A stretch of 64,000 nt of DNA from Haloplanus salinus (GCF_003336245.1 NZ_QPHM01000004.1:92362-156361), one strand, 5' to 3'; positions 50,873 through 61,673 are shown, counted from the stretch's first letter. The notes: generated from the letters alone by a model not told the origin. Numbers and translations are program-made.

Positions 50873-53800
50873 TCACGATTTCGCTTCTACCGGTGGCTCT
50901 AATCCACATTCGATCGCCGCCAGGTCTCTCGTGCTATCGAGTAGTCGGCGTACCTCGCCATCGCTCTCCCAGACTGTCCCTCTGGCCTCACGCAGGACAT
51001 ACCAGGTATCGACTTCCCACTCAATCTCGAGCCCGTGTTTTTGCCAGACTTTGAGCTCGAACTCTTTGCCGTTGAGATCGGCGACCAGATACCGGCCATC
51101 TACACGATCTGACCGGGTCCGTTTCTTCTCTTTCACCTGAACTGCGATCGAAGACGGAAGCCGACTGTTCCCGGGGATATCCTCCCAGGTGAGAACGGAA
51201 TCTCTGTCACCATTCAATACGGGCGATGAATTTGATTCCTCTCTGGTATCGGGAGATAGATCGGACTCAGTCGTCTCGTTAGTCGACTCTTCGCTCGCAT
51301 CAATCAGGGAGGTTGCTTCCGTCCACGATCCAAAGAAGTTGGAGTACATTCCCGCGGAGACTCGCCCGTGATGGTTCATATCCGTCGTTTTCGGCATATG
51401 TCCGAGTTCGTCACGAACACGTCGGAGTTCCTCAAGGAGTCGCTCTCGCTTGTCGATCCCCGCAGCTTCCAGCGCTTCATCCCACGAGCCGAATTCTTGG
51501 AGACAGTCATACGATTTGTACGCGCCGTCAGAATCCATCTCCGACGCGTACGGCACGAGGTTCTCACCGTCATCAAGACGCTGAATCTCATCGATGAGTG
51601 CCTGTCGGGATGGTCCAGAATCTGGGGTGGGCGACGTGGCGCTGTCGTCAGGCTGACCGTGGGGTTCATCGGTCGAATCGTGGGCTTGCGATTCCTGTTC
51701 GGAACCTTCACCGCTGGCGAAGTCGGCGGCTTCGCGTGCTGCAGTTATCGTCCCAAACTCGTCGGCATACATTCCGGAGCTGTATCGACTGTGTTCGTCG
51801 ATCTGAGTGGTCGACGGAACCTCTCCGATTTCAGCAGCAACACGCTCCAGTTCAGTGAGAAGCGACTCCCTGCGATCGATACCGGCAGCGTCCAGTGCAT
51901 CGTTCCACGATCCAAACTCCCGATAATACTCGTGAGTCGAGTACGATCCTTGATCGTCCATCTCTGGTGCCTTTGGGGCGCCACCGAGGTCCTCTGTCAA
52001 GGTCTGGAGCTCGTCGATGAGATCGTCCTGCGTGGGTTGGTGATTATCACTCCCCGTTGACTGCTCAGCGGTCGCTGTCTCGGTCTCAGGACTCGATTTC
52101 TCCTCTGTCCCACTGCTGTCGCGTTCCGCCGCAAGAGCCTCCTCAAGTTTCGCATGGAGTTGTTTGGCTTCCACCACCGAGGAACTCCATTTCTCATCTG
52201 AGGCGGACAGCACCGCCTCAAGCTTCGACTTCGCCTCACGGTACTGCTGCTGTGCCCGATCTTCCTCGCCGTTTATCGAGGCTGTGCGCGCATCACTCAC
52301 GAGTCGCTGAGCCTCTGTGAGCGATTCCTCGAATTCTACCTGCCGATCAGCTCTCTCGAGACAGGTGTTGGTGAACTCCACACCGGCTTCCGCCCTCGCT
52401 GTATCGAGATCGTATCGCTCGCCCCATTCAACAGCGGATTGGAACTGTCTCTTGGCTGCGTCCAACACGCCCTCAACTGTAGTGAACCCGTTACTAGTCG
52501 CGACGACGTCGCAGCATTCGAGGAGCCGCTCGCCTGCGGCACACCGTTCCTCGTACGCAGCGATGCGAACGTATCTCGCAGCAGCTTCGAGATCGGTATC
52601 GGTACCGTCGGGGATTGTGAGCGTCTGGTCGTCCGTCTGGATTCGGATTGTGCGATGCTTCCAGAAGAGTTGGCCGGCCTGCTGAACATCGACACTCGTG
52701 ACGTCCTCGTGGCGGATCTGGATCGCTTGATTTTCAGGATCATTCCCGACGACGCAGAGCACCCGCGTGGGGGTGATTACAGTAATCGCCCGATGCCCGT
52801 TTAGATCTGGCAGCTGCTGGCCGGTGTAGTCCGGAGCTTGGCGCTTCGATGCCAGCAGGAAGATTACCTCTTCGCCATTCAGCAGGTAGGTTTGAAGCGA
52901 TCGCTGGTGTAGATAGCCTGTCGAGAAGAGGCCACCGTCGCCCGTGCTCGTCAGGAGGGTTTCGTCGAGGGATGCGTCTGTGCTAGGGTCGACTTGCAGC
53001 CGTCTCGAAATAGCGCTGGGCGGCTCACCGACTCCCAGCACGTCAAACACGCTGGCACTCCCAACCGCCTCATCGCTGCCGGCCTCCTCCTCGATCTCAG
53101 GAACCTGTGGATCCGACTCGGTTTCTGTCGATTCAGAACTGGGTGGCTCCGGCGAATCAGGGCCTTGAGACGAAGTTGTCTCTTCATGTGATTCGTCGTC
53201 TTCTGACGTCGACGATGGTGACTTCTGCTCCGGTGTATCGCTCTCCCCACTTGTACTCTCATCAGCTGACTCGCCGTCGGTCGGTGTTCCTTCTTGGTTG
53301 GCGGTTGCTCCTTCTTGTGACTGCTGACCCGACGACGCCTCCTCAGAGAGCGCGCTTAACGACGCTGTCAATAGCTCGTCCAACTCCGTCGGTCGCTCTC
53401 GATAGATGGGGAAAAGCCACCAGACGCGCTGGAGGCCTTCGACGGAGAGGGCTTCCGAGTCACGGAGTGTTTCCATCGCGGCTTCCCAGTCATCCTGCGC
53501 CACTCGTTCCCCCTCCAGCCATAACTCATCCAGCAGAATTTCTGTCGCTTCGACGGTCAGTTCATCAAGCAACTGTTCCAGATTGACGTTCCCCTGAACG
53601 GTCTCTACCTCGAGATCCTCAAGCAGATCTCGGGCCCAGAGTTCGTGTCCCCGCTGCTCGGCGCGTTCCAGCAACTCGGCGTCGACGCCGGCCTCCTCGA
53701 TGATCGGCTGCACCCCAATCGTCTCCCCCAGCTCCCGAACCCAGTTGAGCTCCTGCACATACTCCTTCGAGTCCAGCCCCGCAATGTAGTTCTCGTCGGG

Positions 53801-55666
53801 CATGGCGATGAAATGGTGGAAGTGGGGCCGCTGATCGCCGTGTTTGCGGAGGACCCGTCCCATCCGCTGTACGAGCTGAAGCTTCGTTTTGGTCCCCGCG
53901 ACGTTGATGCCGACTTCCGCATCCGGGACGTCAATCCCCTCGTCCAGCATCTTAGGAGAGACGAGTACGCCATTCTCGCATTTCCCGAACTTGTTGATGT
54001 TACGTTGGACCGTCTCGTTGTTCTTCTTGGAGGAGGTCTCAAGCTGGCTGTGTGCCCGATAGACGTGATCGGACACCTCCCCGAGTTGGTCTGCGATTTC
54101 GTCAGCCGTGTCGATGTCCATCGCGAAGATGACGAGCTTGACAGGCTGGTCTGGGTCTTCGAGATAGTCCTTCGCCAGTTCGATTGCCTCTTCGATCTTC
54201 GGCTGTGATCGGTGGCGGATCCAGGTTCGCGAATGAATCGTCGCCTGGAGGTTCGACCATTCATCGGGTATGTCCTCGTCGTCGAAGACCATCGACGCAG
54301 CCTCGTGTGCGCGAATGAAGTCTCCGAGGTCTTCGAGTTCGGTAAACGGGACAGGAATCTGTTTGAGAATCCGCTTGGTTGCTGTCGACCGCCGGATGTG
54401 CTTGAATTGGTCGGAGATCGACTCTGTTGCCTCATCCCACTCTTCCCGTTCGTAAGGGTCGAGCGGCGTTGGGTGTACAGTCCAGTCGAATTCGGGTATG
54501 ATTCCGTCGCGACGAGCGTCCTCGACCCCATACGTGTGGACGACATCACCCAACAGCTCGGTAAGCTGCTCTCGTTTCAGCTCACCGTCGTCGCCGATCG
54601 TTGCTGAAAGGCCCATCGCAGCCCGATAGTTTGGTCTGTCGATGGCAGCCCCGTACCCATCTAAATTAGAGTAGTGGTGTACTTCGTCGTAGATGACGAG
54701 ATCGTACTGGTCGGCGAGATCCCGGTCGTATCGTGGCAGGAGAGACTGTGCAGTATAGAACTCCACTTCTCCACTACTAAACGACACGCGGTCTGCCTGT
54801 TCACCCGTCTGTCCGGCAGGCATCGGGAGGCCAAGCTTCTCCTGTATCTCCTGCTCCCACTGTTTGAGGATCGCGTTCGAATGGGCGACGATCATGATTT
54901 TCGCGTCGTCAGTTCGTGGTTCGTGGTCGGGGTCCTCCGGAAGGACGCCGCAGCATTCAGCGATGGCGGCGATTCCAGCCACAGTTTTCCCTGTGGCCGT
55001 CGCCATCTCGAGAATTCCGTGTCGGCTGTTGTACAGCCATTTGTTGAGCCCTTTTTCCTGGTTATCCCAGAGGGAGACCATCAGGACAGGACGATGCAGG
55101 CGGGACATGGCCGCATCTTTACTCATGCTGCCCAGCGAATCGGCTTCGTCAAGGAGGGCTGTCAGGAGTTCTGAATCTGACAGTGCTTCTTGCTGGGCGG
55201 CGGTCACGAATAGCTCCAACAGATAGAGACCGCCACCACTCCCAATATGAGAGACATCTAGCGCGCTCGGATCGAAGCCAAGCTGTCGCAGTCGTTTGAG
55301 AAGGACCGTTTCTGCAGGCTTCGAAATCACACCTGTTTGCGCTGACCGCTGTGCGGGGAGGTTCTGATTTAAGGATACAATGTCCTCTCGGAATCCGTGG
55401 AATCTGTCCCGATTCGTCTCGATGGGTTCCGTATCGACGATGCCCTGAATGCGATCCGTAATGAAGTCTGCAAATAAGCTGCTGTAATATTTTTCTAAGA
55501 ATTTCCATTCGATCGGATCAACAGGCCCCTCATATCGGGGCATCGTGACCTTATTTGCGACCTCATCATCTAATCGAATGAGTTGCTCTATGGACGGTAG
55601 ATCAGCGAGGACGTCGGACTGGTATTCGTCGAAAAAGTCGTAGTCGTAATCAACCAGTCCACCCAT
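50873..55666 (-). CDS. SF2 helicase with PH-like, homing-repeat and OB-like domains
   Basis: This 1597-residue protein starts at the ATG at 55666, with GGTGAG 5 bp upstream. Residues 1-200 are an N-terminal helical domain. The helicase core has Walker A ATATGKT near 222-228, DEVHHYS near 335, GLSATIGDDGE, and the C-terminal motif QRMGRVLRKHG near 600, of the XPB/Rad25-like branch. After a 150-residue Ser/Glu linker there is a strand-rich PH-like domain (GEEVIFLLASK, HRAITVITPTRVLCVVGND). A helical part follows, then four copies of the homing-endonuclease-associated repeat (REFGSWNDALDAAGIDRRE, YADEFGTITAAREAADF, QEFGSWDEALEAAGIDKRE, SNFFGSWTEATSL). Finally comes an OB-like C-terminus (DGRYLVADLNGKEFELKVW). 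It is paired with the CoiA-like nuclease. A defence role is inferred. Confidence 0.85.
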   Translation of the reverse strand: MGGLVDYDYDFFDEYQSDVLADLPSIEQLIRLDDEVANKVTMPRYEGPVDPIEWKFLEKYYSSLFADFITDRIQGIVDTEPIETNRDRFHGFREDIVSLNQNLPAQRSAQTGVISKPAETVLLKRLRQLGFDPSALDVSHIGSGGGLYLLELFVTAAQQEALSDSELLTALLDEADSLGSMSKDAAMSRLHRPVLMVSLWDNQEKGLNKWLYNSRHGILEMATATGKTVAGIAAIAECCGVLPEDPDHEPRTDDAKIMIVAHSNAILKQWEQEIQEKLGLPMPAGQTGEQADRVSFSSGEVEFYTAQSLLPRYDRDLADQYDLVIYDEVHHYSNLDGYGAAIDRPNYRAAMGLSATIGDDGELKREQLTELLGDVVHTYGVEDARRDGIIPEFDWTVHPTPLDPYEREEWDEATESISDQFKHIRRSTATKRILKQIPVPFTELEDLGDFIRAHEAASMVFDDEDIPDEWSNLQATIHSRTWIRHRSQPKIEEAIELAKDYLEDPDQPVKLVIFAMDIDTADEIADQLGEVSDHVYRAHSQLETSSKKNNETVQRNINKFGKCENGVLVSPKMLDEGIDVPDAEVGINVAGTKTKLQLVQRMGRVLRKHGDQRPHFHHFIAMPDENYIAGLDSKEYVQELNWVRELGETIGVQPIIEEAGVDAELLERAEQRGHELWARDLLEDLEVETVQGNVNLEQLLDELTVEATEILLDELWLEGERVAQDDWEAAMETLRDSEALSVEGLQRVWWLFPIYRERPTELDELLTASLSALSEEASSGQQSQEGATANQEGTPTDGESADESTSGESDTPEQKSPSSTSEDDESHEETTSSQGPDSPEPPSSESTETESDPQVPEIEEEAGSDEAVGSASVFDVLGVGEPPSAISRRLQVDPSTDASLDETLLTSTGDGGLFSTGYLHQRSLQTYLLNGEEVIFLLASKRQAPDYTGQQLPDLNGHRAITVITPTRVLCVVGNDPENQAIQIRHEDVTSVDVQQAGQLFWKHRTIRIQTDDQTLTIPDGTDTDLEAAARYVRIAAYEERCAAGERLLECCDVVATSNGFTTVEGVLDAAKRQFQSAVEWGERYDLDTARAEAGVEFTNTCLERADRQVEFEESLTEAQRLVSDARTASINGEEDRAQQQYREAKSKLEAVLSASDEKWSSSVVEAKQLHAKLEEALAAERDSSGTEEKSSPETETATAEQSTGSDNHQPTQDDLIDELQTLTEDLGGAPKAPEMDDQGSYSTHEYYREFGSWNDALDAAGIDRRESLLTELERVAAEIGEVPSTTQIDEHSRYSSGMYADEFGTITAAREAADFASGEGSEQESQAHDSTDEPHGQPDDSATSPTPDSGPSRQALIDEIQRLDDGENLVPYASEMDSDGAYKSYDCLQEFGSWDEALEAAGIDKRERLLEELRRVRDELGHMPKTTDMNHHGRVSAGMYSNFFGSWTEATSLIDASEESTNETTESDLSPDTREESNSSPVLNGDRDSVLTWEDIPGNSRLPSSIAVQVKEKKRTRSDRVDGRYLVADLNGKEFELKVWQKHGLEIEWEVDTWYVLREARGTVWESDGEVRRLLDSTRDLAAIECGLEPPVEAKS

Positions 55667-55815
55667 TCGTCTCACCTATTCCCTATCAATCGTATGAATG
55701 TTTTCGTGAGGAACACGCTTTGTCGTCTCCCGGTACCTCGCTCCATCACGACTTCCATCAGGGGCGGCAACTGACAGGTCCCTCGTTCCGTTCTCACAAC
55801 CGATTAGGTAGCGAC

Positions 55816-57381
55816 CTAGCATAGGAGCAAGTACAACCAGTACGGAAGTTGGATGATTCCCTCTCCGAGATCCTCAATAGGTTGTCTGCCTCGAACCGTA
55901 TCACCAGCGAGGATGAATCCAAGTGGCACGTCGTACGCTTCTTTGAATTCTCGAACGGCTTCGAGTGACTCCTCACGCTCGCGTGACTGATACGCTAGCC
56001 CGATCGGGACAGGGGTTCCGTCCACCTCGAAGACGAAGTCGACCTCACCCTCTCGCCCACGCCAGTACTGGACGGTGGGCGTCTCGTCATTGCCCTGGAT
56101 GGCGTTGATCCCATAGGCGAACCGCATCGTGTGGTCGAACGCCGCGACGCGGGCTAGGTCGGCCTCGCGGTCAAAATCGTTGCGGACGGTCGAGGCGTCG
56201 CCGTCGGCGAGCGCGGTCACCAGCCCTGTGTCACGGAGGTAGAGTCGCACCGACCGGGGGCGGCTATTGTCGTACTCGGTAACGCCGGTCAACAGGTACA
56301 GCTCTGCCAGCGCGGGAAGATAGCTATCGGCGATCGTCCGCCGGTCGACGTCGAACAGTTCGACGAGATCCTGATACCGGAACGGTTCAGCCCCCCGGTT
56401 TCGGGCGGCGAGCGCGCAGAGGCGTTCAAGATCTGCGATCGTCTGAATCGATTCGAAGCCGGGAACCTCCTGGTAGAGGGCATCGCGAACGTCCTCGCGC
56501 AGCTGCGCGTAGTCATCCACCGTCAGGTCCGCTGCCGACTCGGCGGCGCCGTCAAGGTCGTAGCTGATGGTCCCGCCCATCGCGAGGTAGTCGACGACTT
56601 GTGACTGGATGCGTCGTTCGACGTCTGCAACCTTCTCGTACTTCTGTCGAAGCTCTGCGACGAGTGACTCGATCTCGCCACTCTGGAGAGCCGCTGGCAG
56701 GCTGTTCTCCCCGGTTCGCAGAGAGGTGGGGCTCACGCGAGTGTCTTCTTCCTCAAGATCTGGATACAGCGTGAAGAGGTAGTCCCGGAACTTCTCAGGG
56801 AGAATGGGCTGGATATCGTAGTCTTCGGCCGGCATCGCGACGCTTTCGAGTTCCCGTTCGACTTGAATGCCGGCGCTGGCGGTCAAGACGACGTGTCGTC
56901 CCGGGACGTCCTCGAGCAATTCTGTGACGGGGACGCCCCACCCGTCGATGGTCGGCTTGTTCGGATGCTCGATCTGGTGAACATCGTCGATTAGGATGAA
57001 GTGTGGGTGGTCTGCTTCGATGCGGCCGAGAACCCTGCTCTCGTAGTACCGAACTGCGCGTCGTAGCTGTTCGTCCGATTGGAGTTGGTAGAGCGGATCG
57101 GCGTCGAATGGAAGATAGAGGAATCGTTCCGGATCGTCGCCAGTCTCGATGCGATGGTGAATGAACTGGTGGAGGAGCGTGGTTTTCCCGACGCCCCGTC
57201 GTCCAACGAGGCCGAGAAGCGGTTGGTCCTCGAACTGGCTGTCGGACTCGTCGGGACGGGCGAGATGATAGAAATCGCTCTTTTGCCGTGCCGGGAGTGA
57301 GAATGCTTCTGTCCCGTGTTCCCACCACGGATTATGGTCGTGAAGCGCCCGAACGAGAGCGTCACCAGCGTCGATAGGCAT
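55816..57381 (-). CDS. AAA ATPase with DUF4143 domain
   Basis: This is a 521-residue protein; the ATG at 57381 (MPIDAGDALV) is used because the upstream 17 codons are poor. Walker A GLVGRRGVGKTT lies at about 57-68 and Walker B HFILIDDVHQIEH at about 128-140. An AAA_14-type domain follows, with ELLEDVPGRHVVLTASAGIQ. The C-terminal part (about 330-520) has the DUF4143 layout: YQDLVELFDVDRRTIADSYL, RLYLRDTGLVTALADGD, and the nuclease-like EGEVDFVFEVDGTPVPIGL. Proteins of this type are common in archaea, with no settled role; many look mobile. It is on the opposite strand from the vWA cluster, so they may share regulatory DNA. Confidence 0.82.
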   Translation of the reverse strand: MPIDAGDALVRALHDHNPWWEHGTEAFSLPARQKSDFYHLARPDESDSQFEDQPLLGLVGRRGVGKTTLLHQFIHHRIETGDDPERFLYLPFDADPLYQLQSDEQLRRAVRYYESRVLGRIEADHPHFILIDDVHQIEHPNKPTIDGWGVPVTELLEDVPGRHVVLTASAGIQVERELESVAMPAEDYDIQPILPEKFRDYLFTLYPDLEEEDTRVSPTSLRTGENSLPAALQSGEIESLVAELRQKYEKVADVERRIQSQVVDYLAMGGTISYDLDGAAESAADLTVDDYAQLREDVRDALYQEVPGFESIQTIADLERLCALAARNRGAEPFRYQDLVELFDVDRRTIADSYLPALAELYLLTGVTEYDNSRPRSVRLYLRDTGLVTALADGDASTVRNDFDREADLARVAAFDHTMRFAYGINAIQGNDETPTVQYWRGREGEVDFVFEVDGTPVPIGLAYQSREREESLEAVREFKEAYDVPLGFILAGDTVRGRQPIEDLGEGIIQLPYWLYLLLC

Positions 57382-57698
57382 GGGTTTGTTGACTAACCTA
57401 TGACCTCCTTCGCAATGATTGTTTCGACTCAATACCCAACAGTGTAGCGGTGGTTATATACTCATAATCCATCTTCTAGAGTATGATACTCCACCAAGGA
57501 CGATATAAGGAACACTACGATGAGTCTTTATTCTCTAATATCTGCTCTATCTTGCTCATTGGCGAAGCATTTATCACATCTTGGCGCACACTGATGAGTG
57601 TGAAGGTGGATAAAGACGCATCGTAATGATGGTTTCCCCCCTTCGTTTCCGGGGCGAGCGCACACACTGTCGTCAACCACCCGTTGGCTGTCCGGGGA

Positions 57699-59813
57699 AT
57701 GGCACGCCACACAGACACCATGGATACGATGTACGCGGACATAGAGGACGGGAAGCGTCACGATATCGCAGTCGAATTCATCACTCGGCGAACCATCGAC
57801 TGCGACGGAGAACACGTCCACCGCTTGCTGGTCGCCGATCAATCGGGGAAGCAGTTCACGGTACTCGCCACTCCTGACAGCGAGGCACTCCTGGGCCTGA
57901 AAACCGGGGCAACCCACCGCATCTCGGGGCTGCTGGGCGCTGCCCCTGTCACCTCCGCAGACGACACCAGGGCTGAGTGTCCTGATTGCGGGGGATGGCT
58001 TCGACCCGGACAGGTCGTCGATGCAGCTGGAGCAGCCGTCACGCAGGCTGCGTCACAGCTCTCCCTTGACGAACCGTTCGGAATCATCGATGCCAGAGCG
58101 ACCGTCCGTCGCGTTCGGGATGACCGCTCGCTCGTCGACGACTGGACGCCGATGGACGACGACAGGTCGGTCACCCCACCCGACTACGTCTGTGAGTCCT
58201 GTGGGCGCCACGTCGACGCGTACGAACTTCGGGAGACCGCCGAGGCCGATCAGATGCTCGAAAACCAGGTGATGGAGAGCGCATCATCGGCGCCAGCAAG
58301 TGCGGACATGGCGAGCCCGGAGACGGTCGGACTCGCCGCTGGCGGGGCGAAAGACGTGGCCAACTTTCGGGAAAACGTCGCGAACGGGTATACGCCACAG
58401 CCGGAGGCGATCAGCGACGAGGGGCTGTTCTACGACTATCACTTCGAGACGGGGACGCGGACCGAATCGGAGGCCCTGTTCGCGCCGCGCTACGCGGCTG
58501 CCGCGAGCGACCACCCGATCAGTGGGGAGACCGAGCGCTACCTGTCGGTGGGGCTGGACTCGACGCTCTCGGTCGATGAGTTCGAACGGCCGCGGCTGGA
58601 TCTCGTCGCCGTCCTCGATGTCTCCGGGTCGATGGACAGCTCCTTCGACGCGTACTACTACGACGAACACGGGCGCAAGCGCGAGGCGGAGGACGATGCG
58701 GCGACGAAACTCGAAGCGGCGACCCAGTCGCTGTGCGCGCTTACCGAGCAGCTCCACGATGAGGACCGCCTGGGCGTCGTCCTCTACAACCACCGCGCCC
58801 ACGTCGCGAAACCTCTCCGTGATGTCGGAACGACGGATATGCCTGCGATCCGTCGCCACATCCGCGAGATCGCTGCTGGCGGGAGTACGAACCTCGCGGA
58901 CGGGTTCGAGGCGGCTGTCGACATGTTGGTCGGCGGGACGCCCAGTCCTGATGTCGAGCGCCGTGTCGTCTTCATGACCGACATGATGCCGAACACGGGG
59001 ACGACGGGGGACAGCGAACTCACGCAGTTGTTCGCGGACGCGGCCGCCGAGGGCGTCCACACGACGTTCGTCGGGATGGGGCTGGACGCGAATGCGGAGC
59101 TAGCGGACACTCTGTCGGGCATCCGTGGGGCGAACCACTACTTCATCCACTCGGCCGCAGAGTTCGAGCGTCGTCTGGGGGAGGAGTTCGACTACATGGT
59201 TACCCCGCTGGTGTACGACCTGAACCTCGACCTTGACGCAGACGGCTACGAGATCGAGGCGGTTCACGGGTCGCCGTCCGCGGACGCTGCGACCGACCGC
59301 CTGATGCACGTCGGGACGCTGTTCCCCTCCGCAAAGCAGGATGGCGAGGCTCGGGGCGGCGTCGTCCTCGTCCGCCTCGAGCAGACGAGCTCGGACGCCG
59401 ATCTCGATCTGGTCGCCTCGTGGACGGAACGGGATGGTGGCGAGTACACCGAGCGCGTGACCGTCGACGTTCCCGACGAGTCCAGCACATACGCCCATGA
59501 GGGCGTCCGGAAGGCCGTCGCGCTGGCCAGGTACGCTCGCGAACTCCGGACGTGGGCAGCTGACCTCCACGACCGCGCTGACGCCGCGACTGGCGTCGAC
59601 GACTGGTTGCTCCCCGACCAGCGCGGCCAGCACGAGCGCGAGTCCGTGCCATTGGTCGTTCCTGATCGATATACCGAGCGGTTCGACCAGCTTCGCAGCT
59701 ACCTCGCAGATGAGATGGCGGCTGTGGATGATGAGTCGATGCAGCAGGAGGTGGAACTCCTGGAAACACTGTGTCAGCAGGCGCCCGCGACGCCGCGCGA
59801 GGTGAGTGACTAA
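57699..59813 (+). CDS. vWA protein with N-terminal OB/zinc domain
   Basis: This is a protein of about 704 residues; candidate starts are the ATGs at 57699 and 57720. Residues about 15-100 read as an OB-like fold (DIAVEFITRRTIDCDGEHVH, LLVADQSGKQFTVLATPD) followed by CPDCGGW and later CESCGR, a split zinc ribbon. A VIT-like stretch leads to a vWA domain with the MIDAS motif DVSGSMDSS near 307, the Thr motif GGSTNLADGF and VFMTDMMPNTGTT with the second Asp. The C-terminal 200 residues are beta-rich and helical. vWA proteins act as metal-dependent scaffolds in conflict and chelatase systems. Its stop overlaps the next start (TAATG). Confidence 0.85.
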   Translation: MARHTDTMDTMYADIEDGKRHDIAVEFITRRTIDCDGEHVHRLLVADQSGKQFTVLATPDSEALLGLKTGATHRISGLLGAAPVTSADDTRAECPDCGGWLRPGQVVDAAGAAVTQAASQLSLDEPFGIIDARATVRRVRDDRSLVDDWTPMDDDRSVTPPDYVCESCGRHVDAYELRETAEADQMLENQVMESASSAPASADMASPETVGLAAGGAKDVANFRENVANGYTPQPEAISDEGLFYDYHFETGTRTESEALFAPRYAAAASDHPISGETERYLSVGLDSTLSVDEFERPRLDLVAVLDVSGSMDSSFDAYYYDEHGRKREAEDDAATKLEAATQSLCALTEQLHDEDRLGVVLYNHRAHVAKPLRDVGTTDMPAIRRHIREIAAGGSTNLADGFEAAVDMLVGGTPSPDVERRVVFMTDMMPNTGTTGDSELTQLFADAAAEGVHTTFVGMGLDANAELADTLSGIRGANHYFIHSAAEFERRLGEEFDYMVTPLVYDLNLDLDADGYEIEAVHGSPSADAATDRLMHVGTLFPSAKQDGEARGGVVLVRLEQTSSDADLDLVASWTERDGGEYTERVTVDVPDESSTYAHEGVRKAVALARYARELRTWAADLHDRADAATGVDDWLLPDQRGQHERESVPLVVPDRYTERFDQLRSYLADEMAAVDDESMQQEVELLETLCQQAPATPREVSD

Positions 59814-61588
59814 TGCTCGTGTTCGCGTTCGACCGTGACTGGACTGTCGACGTGAATCCACATCCCCGCCACGACGCCGTCCCACTGGAGTGGGTGCGTC
59901 ATCTCGCGCACGATACGCCGCACGCGGTCTACGCTATCGGGAATCAGACGTTGGCCGAGGAGGCCGCAATTCCGGGTGTCGTCGACATCGTCGGTCGCCA
60001 CCCCGACGACTGGGACGAGTGGCTCTGCGAGAAACAGCCGGATGGTCGGTACGAGCAGTTCCCACTCCGGCGCGAGCGGCTATCACTCATCGCCGACCTG
60101 CACCCGGACGCGGACGGCTACGTCGTTGTCGACGACCTCGATCTGAGTGATGTCGACGGGTGGGAGCATTACCACGCTTGGGAGTTCGTTCCCGCGGTCG
60201 AACGGGGAGACATCTATCCCGACCTCCCATGGGTTCGTGACCTAATGACCGACGGTGGACTCCCAACGTCTGCCGGAATCATGCCTGCGAACGCGTCGAT
60301 GCTGTCGTCGTTTCTCGACGACCACACCGATGCGCCCGGATTCGAACTCACGTACATCGATGATGGGGCCGAACGAACGCAGCTGTGCCACGACGTCTCC
60401 CTTCACGCGGTGACACTCGAACGGCCTTCGGCAGCGCCAGCGCTCCAATGCACGCCGCTCGCCCCCGATAGTGACCAATTCACCGTTCCCGTCGACGCAA
60501 TCGAGTTGCTCTCCGTGGTTGATCCCCCACCGAATCTCTACACGGCGAGCGCAGAGACGCCTGCCGAGGAGGCAACTGGGCTCCGCCGACTCGCGGATGT
60601 GAATCCAGAGGCGGTCCGTATCTCATCGATCCTCGCTCTTCTGGATCGCGAAGACGTTGATCTGTTTCGGGAAAAGGACGCAGTTCAGGCACTCCGTCGG
60701 GTGGCGGTGGTGCGCCCAGAGGACTGTACGCCGGCGATTCCAATCCTTCGGTCACTATTGGCACGTGACGAGCTACCCGCTCGGGCCGACGTGCTGGCCA
60801 CTCTCCGCGCCATTGGTGATGCCGATCCGGGGGCGATCGCTCCGCTCACCGACGAACTCGTACCGTATCTGCAGTCGAACATTGTCTCCGTCAGGCGTGA
60901 AGCGACCAGATGTATCGCTGCGATTGCTGAGGAAGACCCCGAGGATGCTGTGGACGCCGTACCGTCGCTTGCAACGATCATTGAGGACGACGCCGACGGA
61001 CTCCAGTACGCGGTGTACGCACTCTCGCGGATCACGCGCGAGTATCCGGAGGAAGTCAAACCGGTCGCCGAGACACTTGGAGAAGTCACCCTCCGTGACT
61101 CGTTGTCCGACAGCGTTCGGTTGAACGCGACCGCTGGGCTTGGACGGATCGTGGGCGAGTACCCGAGCATCGCCGTCGATATCGTCGACGATGTCGCAAC
61201 TCTGTTCGACGCCGATAACCCCAAGCTCCGGAACAACGCAATCGGACTAATCGGCGACGTGGCGATCGTTCACACCGACGTGGTCGAGCCGTACACCGAG
61301 GAGATCACCGCATTACTGACGGTCGAGGACACCTACACACGAATCAATGCAAGCGGTGCCCTTAGCCGCGTAGCCGAGGACTTCCCGGAGTCGGTCGAAC
61401 ACGTCACGCCGACGTTCGTGGAGCTGCTGTCGGACGAGAATCCGCTCGTCCGTGAGAACGCTTGCTGGGCGCTCGGGTACCTCTGTGCTCGAGACGCGAC
61501 CTCGGCCCTGAAAGACCGAGCACGCGATGATGACAACGCCGATGTCCGCACGAGGGCATCGTGGGCGCTCGCCCAGATCAATGAATGA
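59813..61588 (+). CDS. HAD-like domain fused to HEAT repeats
   Basis: This is a 591-residue protein whose ATG overlaps the vWA stop. Residues 1-110 start with FAFDRDWTVDVNPHP, the DxDxT motif of HAD hydrolases, continuing to AIGNQTLAEEAAIPGVVDIV and DGYVVVDDLDLSDVDGW. A middle part is unknown. Residues about 265-590 contain at least seven HEAT-like repeats (VLATLRAIGDADPGAIAPLT, REATRCIAAIAEEDPEDAVD, NATAGLGRIVGEYPSIAVDI, NAIGLIGDVAIVHTDVVEPY, NACWALGYLCARDATSALKD). HEAT arrays bind proteins or nucleic acids. Coupling to the vWA gene suggests a joint complex. An ADP-ribosylglycohydrolase gene follows after 85 bp. Confidence 0.85.
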   Translation: MLVFAFDRDWTVDVNPHPRHDAVPLEWVRHLAHDTPHAVYAIGNQTLAEEAAIPGVVDIVGRHPDDWDEWLCEKQPDGRYEQFPLRRERLSLIADLHPDADGYVVVDDLDLSDVDGWEHYHAWEFVPAVERGDIYPDLPWVRDLMTDGGLPTSAGIMPANASMLSSFLDDHTDAPGFELTYIDDGAERTQLCHDVSLHAVTLERPSAAPALQCTPLAPDSDQFTVPVDAIELLSVVDPPPNLYTASAETPAEEATGLRRLADVNPEAVRISSILALLDREDVDLFREKDAVQALRRVAVVRPEDCTPAIPILRSLLARDELPARADVLATLRAIGDADPGAIAPLTDELVPYLQSNIVSVRREATRCIAAIAEEDPEDAVDAVPSLATIIEDDADGLQYAVYALSRITREYPEEVKPVAETLGEVTLRDSLSDSVRLNATAGLGRIVGEYPSIAVDIVDDVATLFDADNPKLRNNAIGLIGDVAIVHTDVVEPYTEEITALLTVEDTYTRINASGALSRVAEDFPESVEHVTPTFVELLSDENPLVRENACWALGYLCARDATSALKDRARDDDNADVRTRASWALAQINE

Positions 61589-61673
61589 GACTGGTCTCAG
61601 CGTTTCGCTTGCTGACTCGGTTCGGAGAGTTCGCGAGTGCAGAATTATACGAGAGGGAGGACATCGTAATTCC

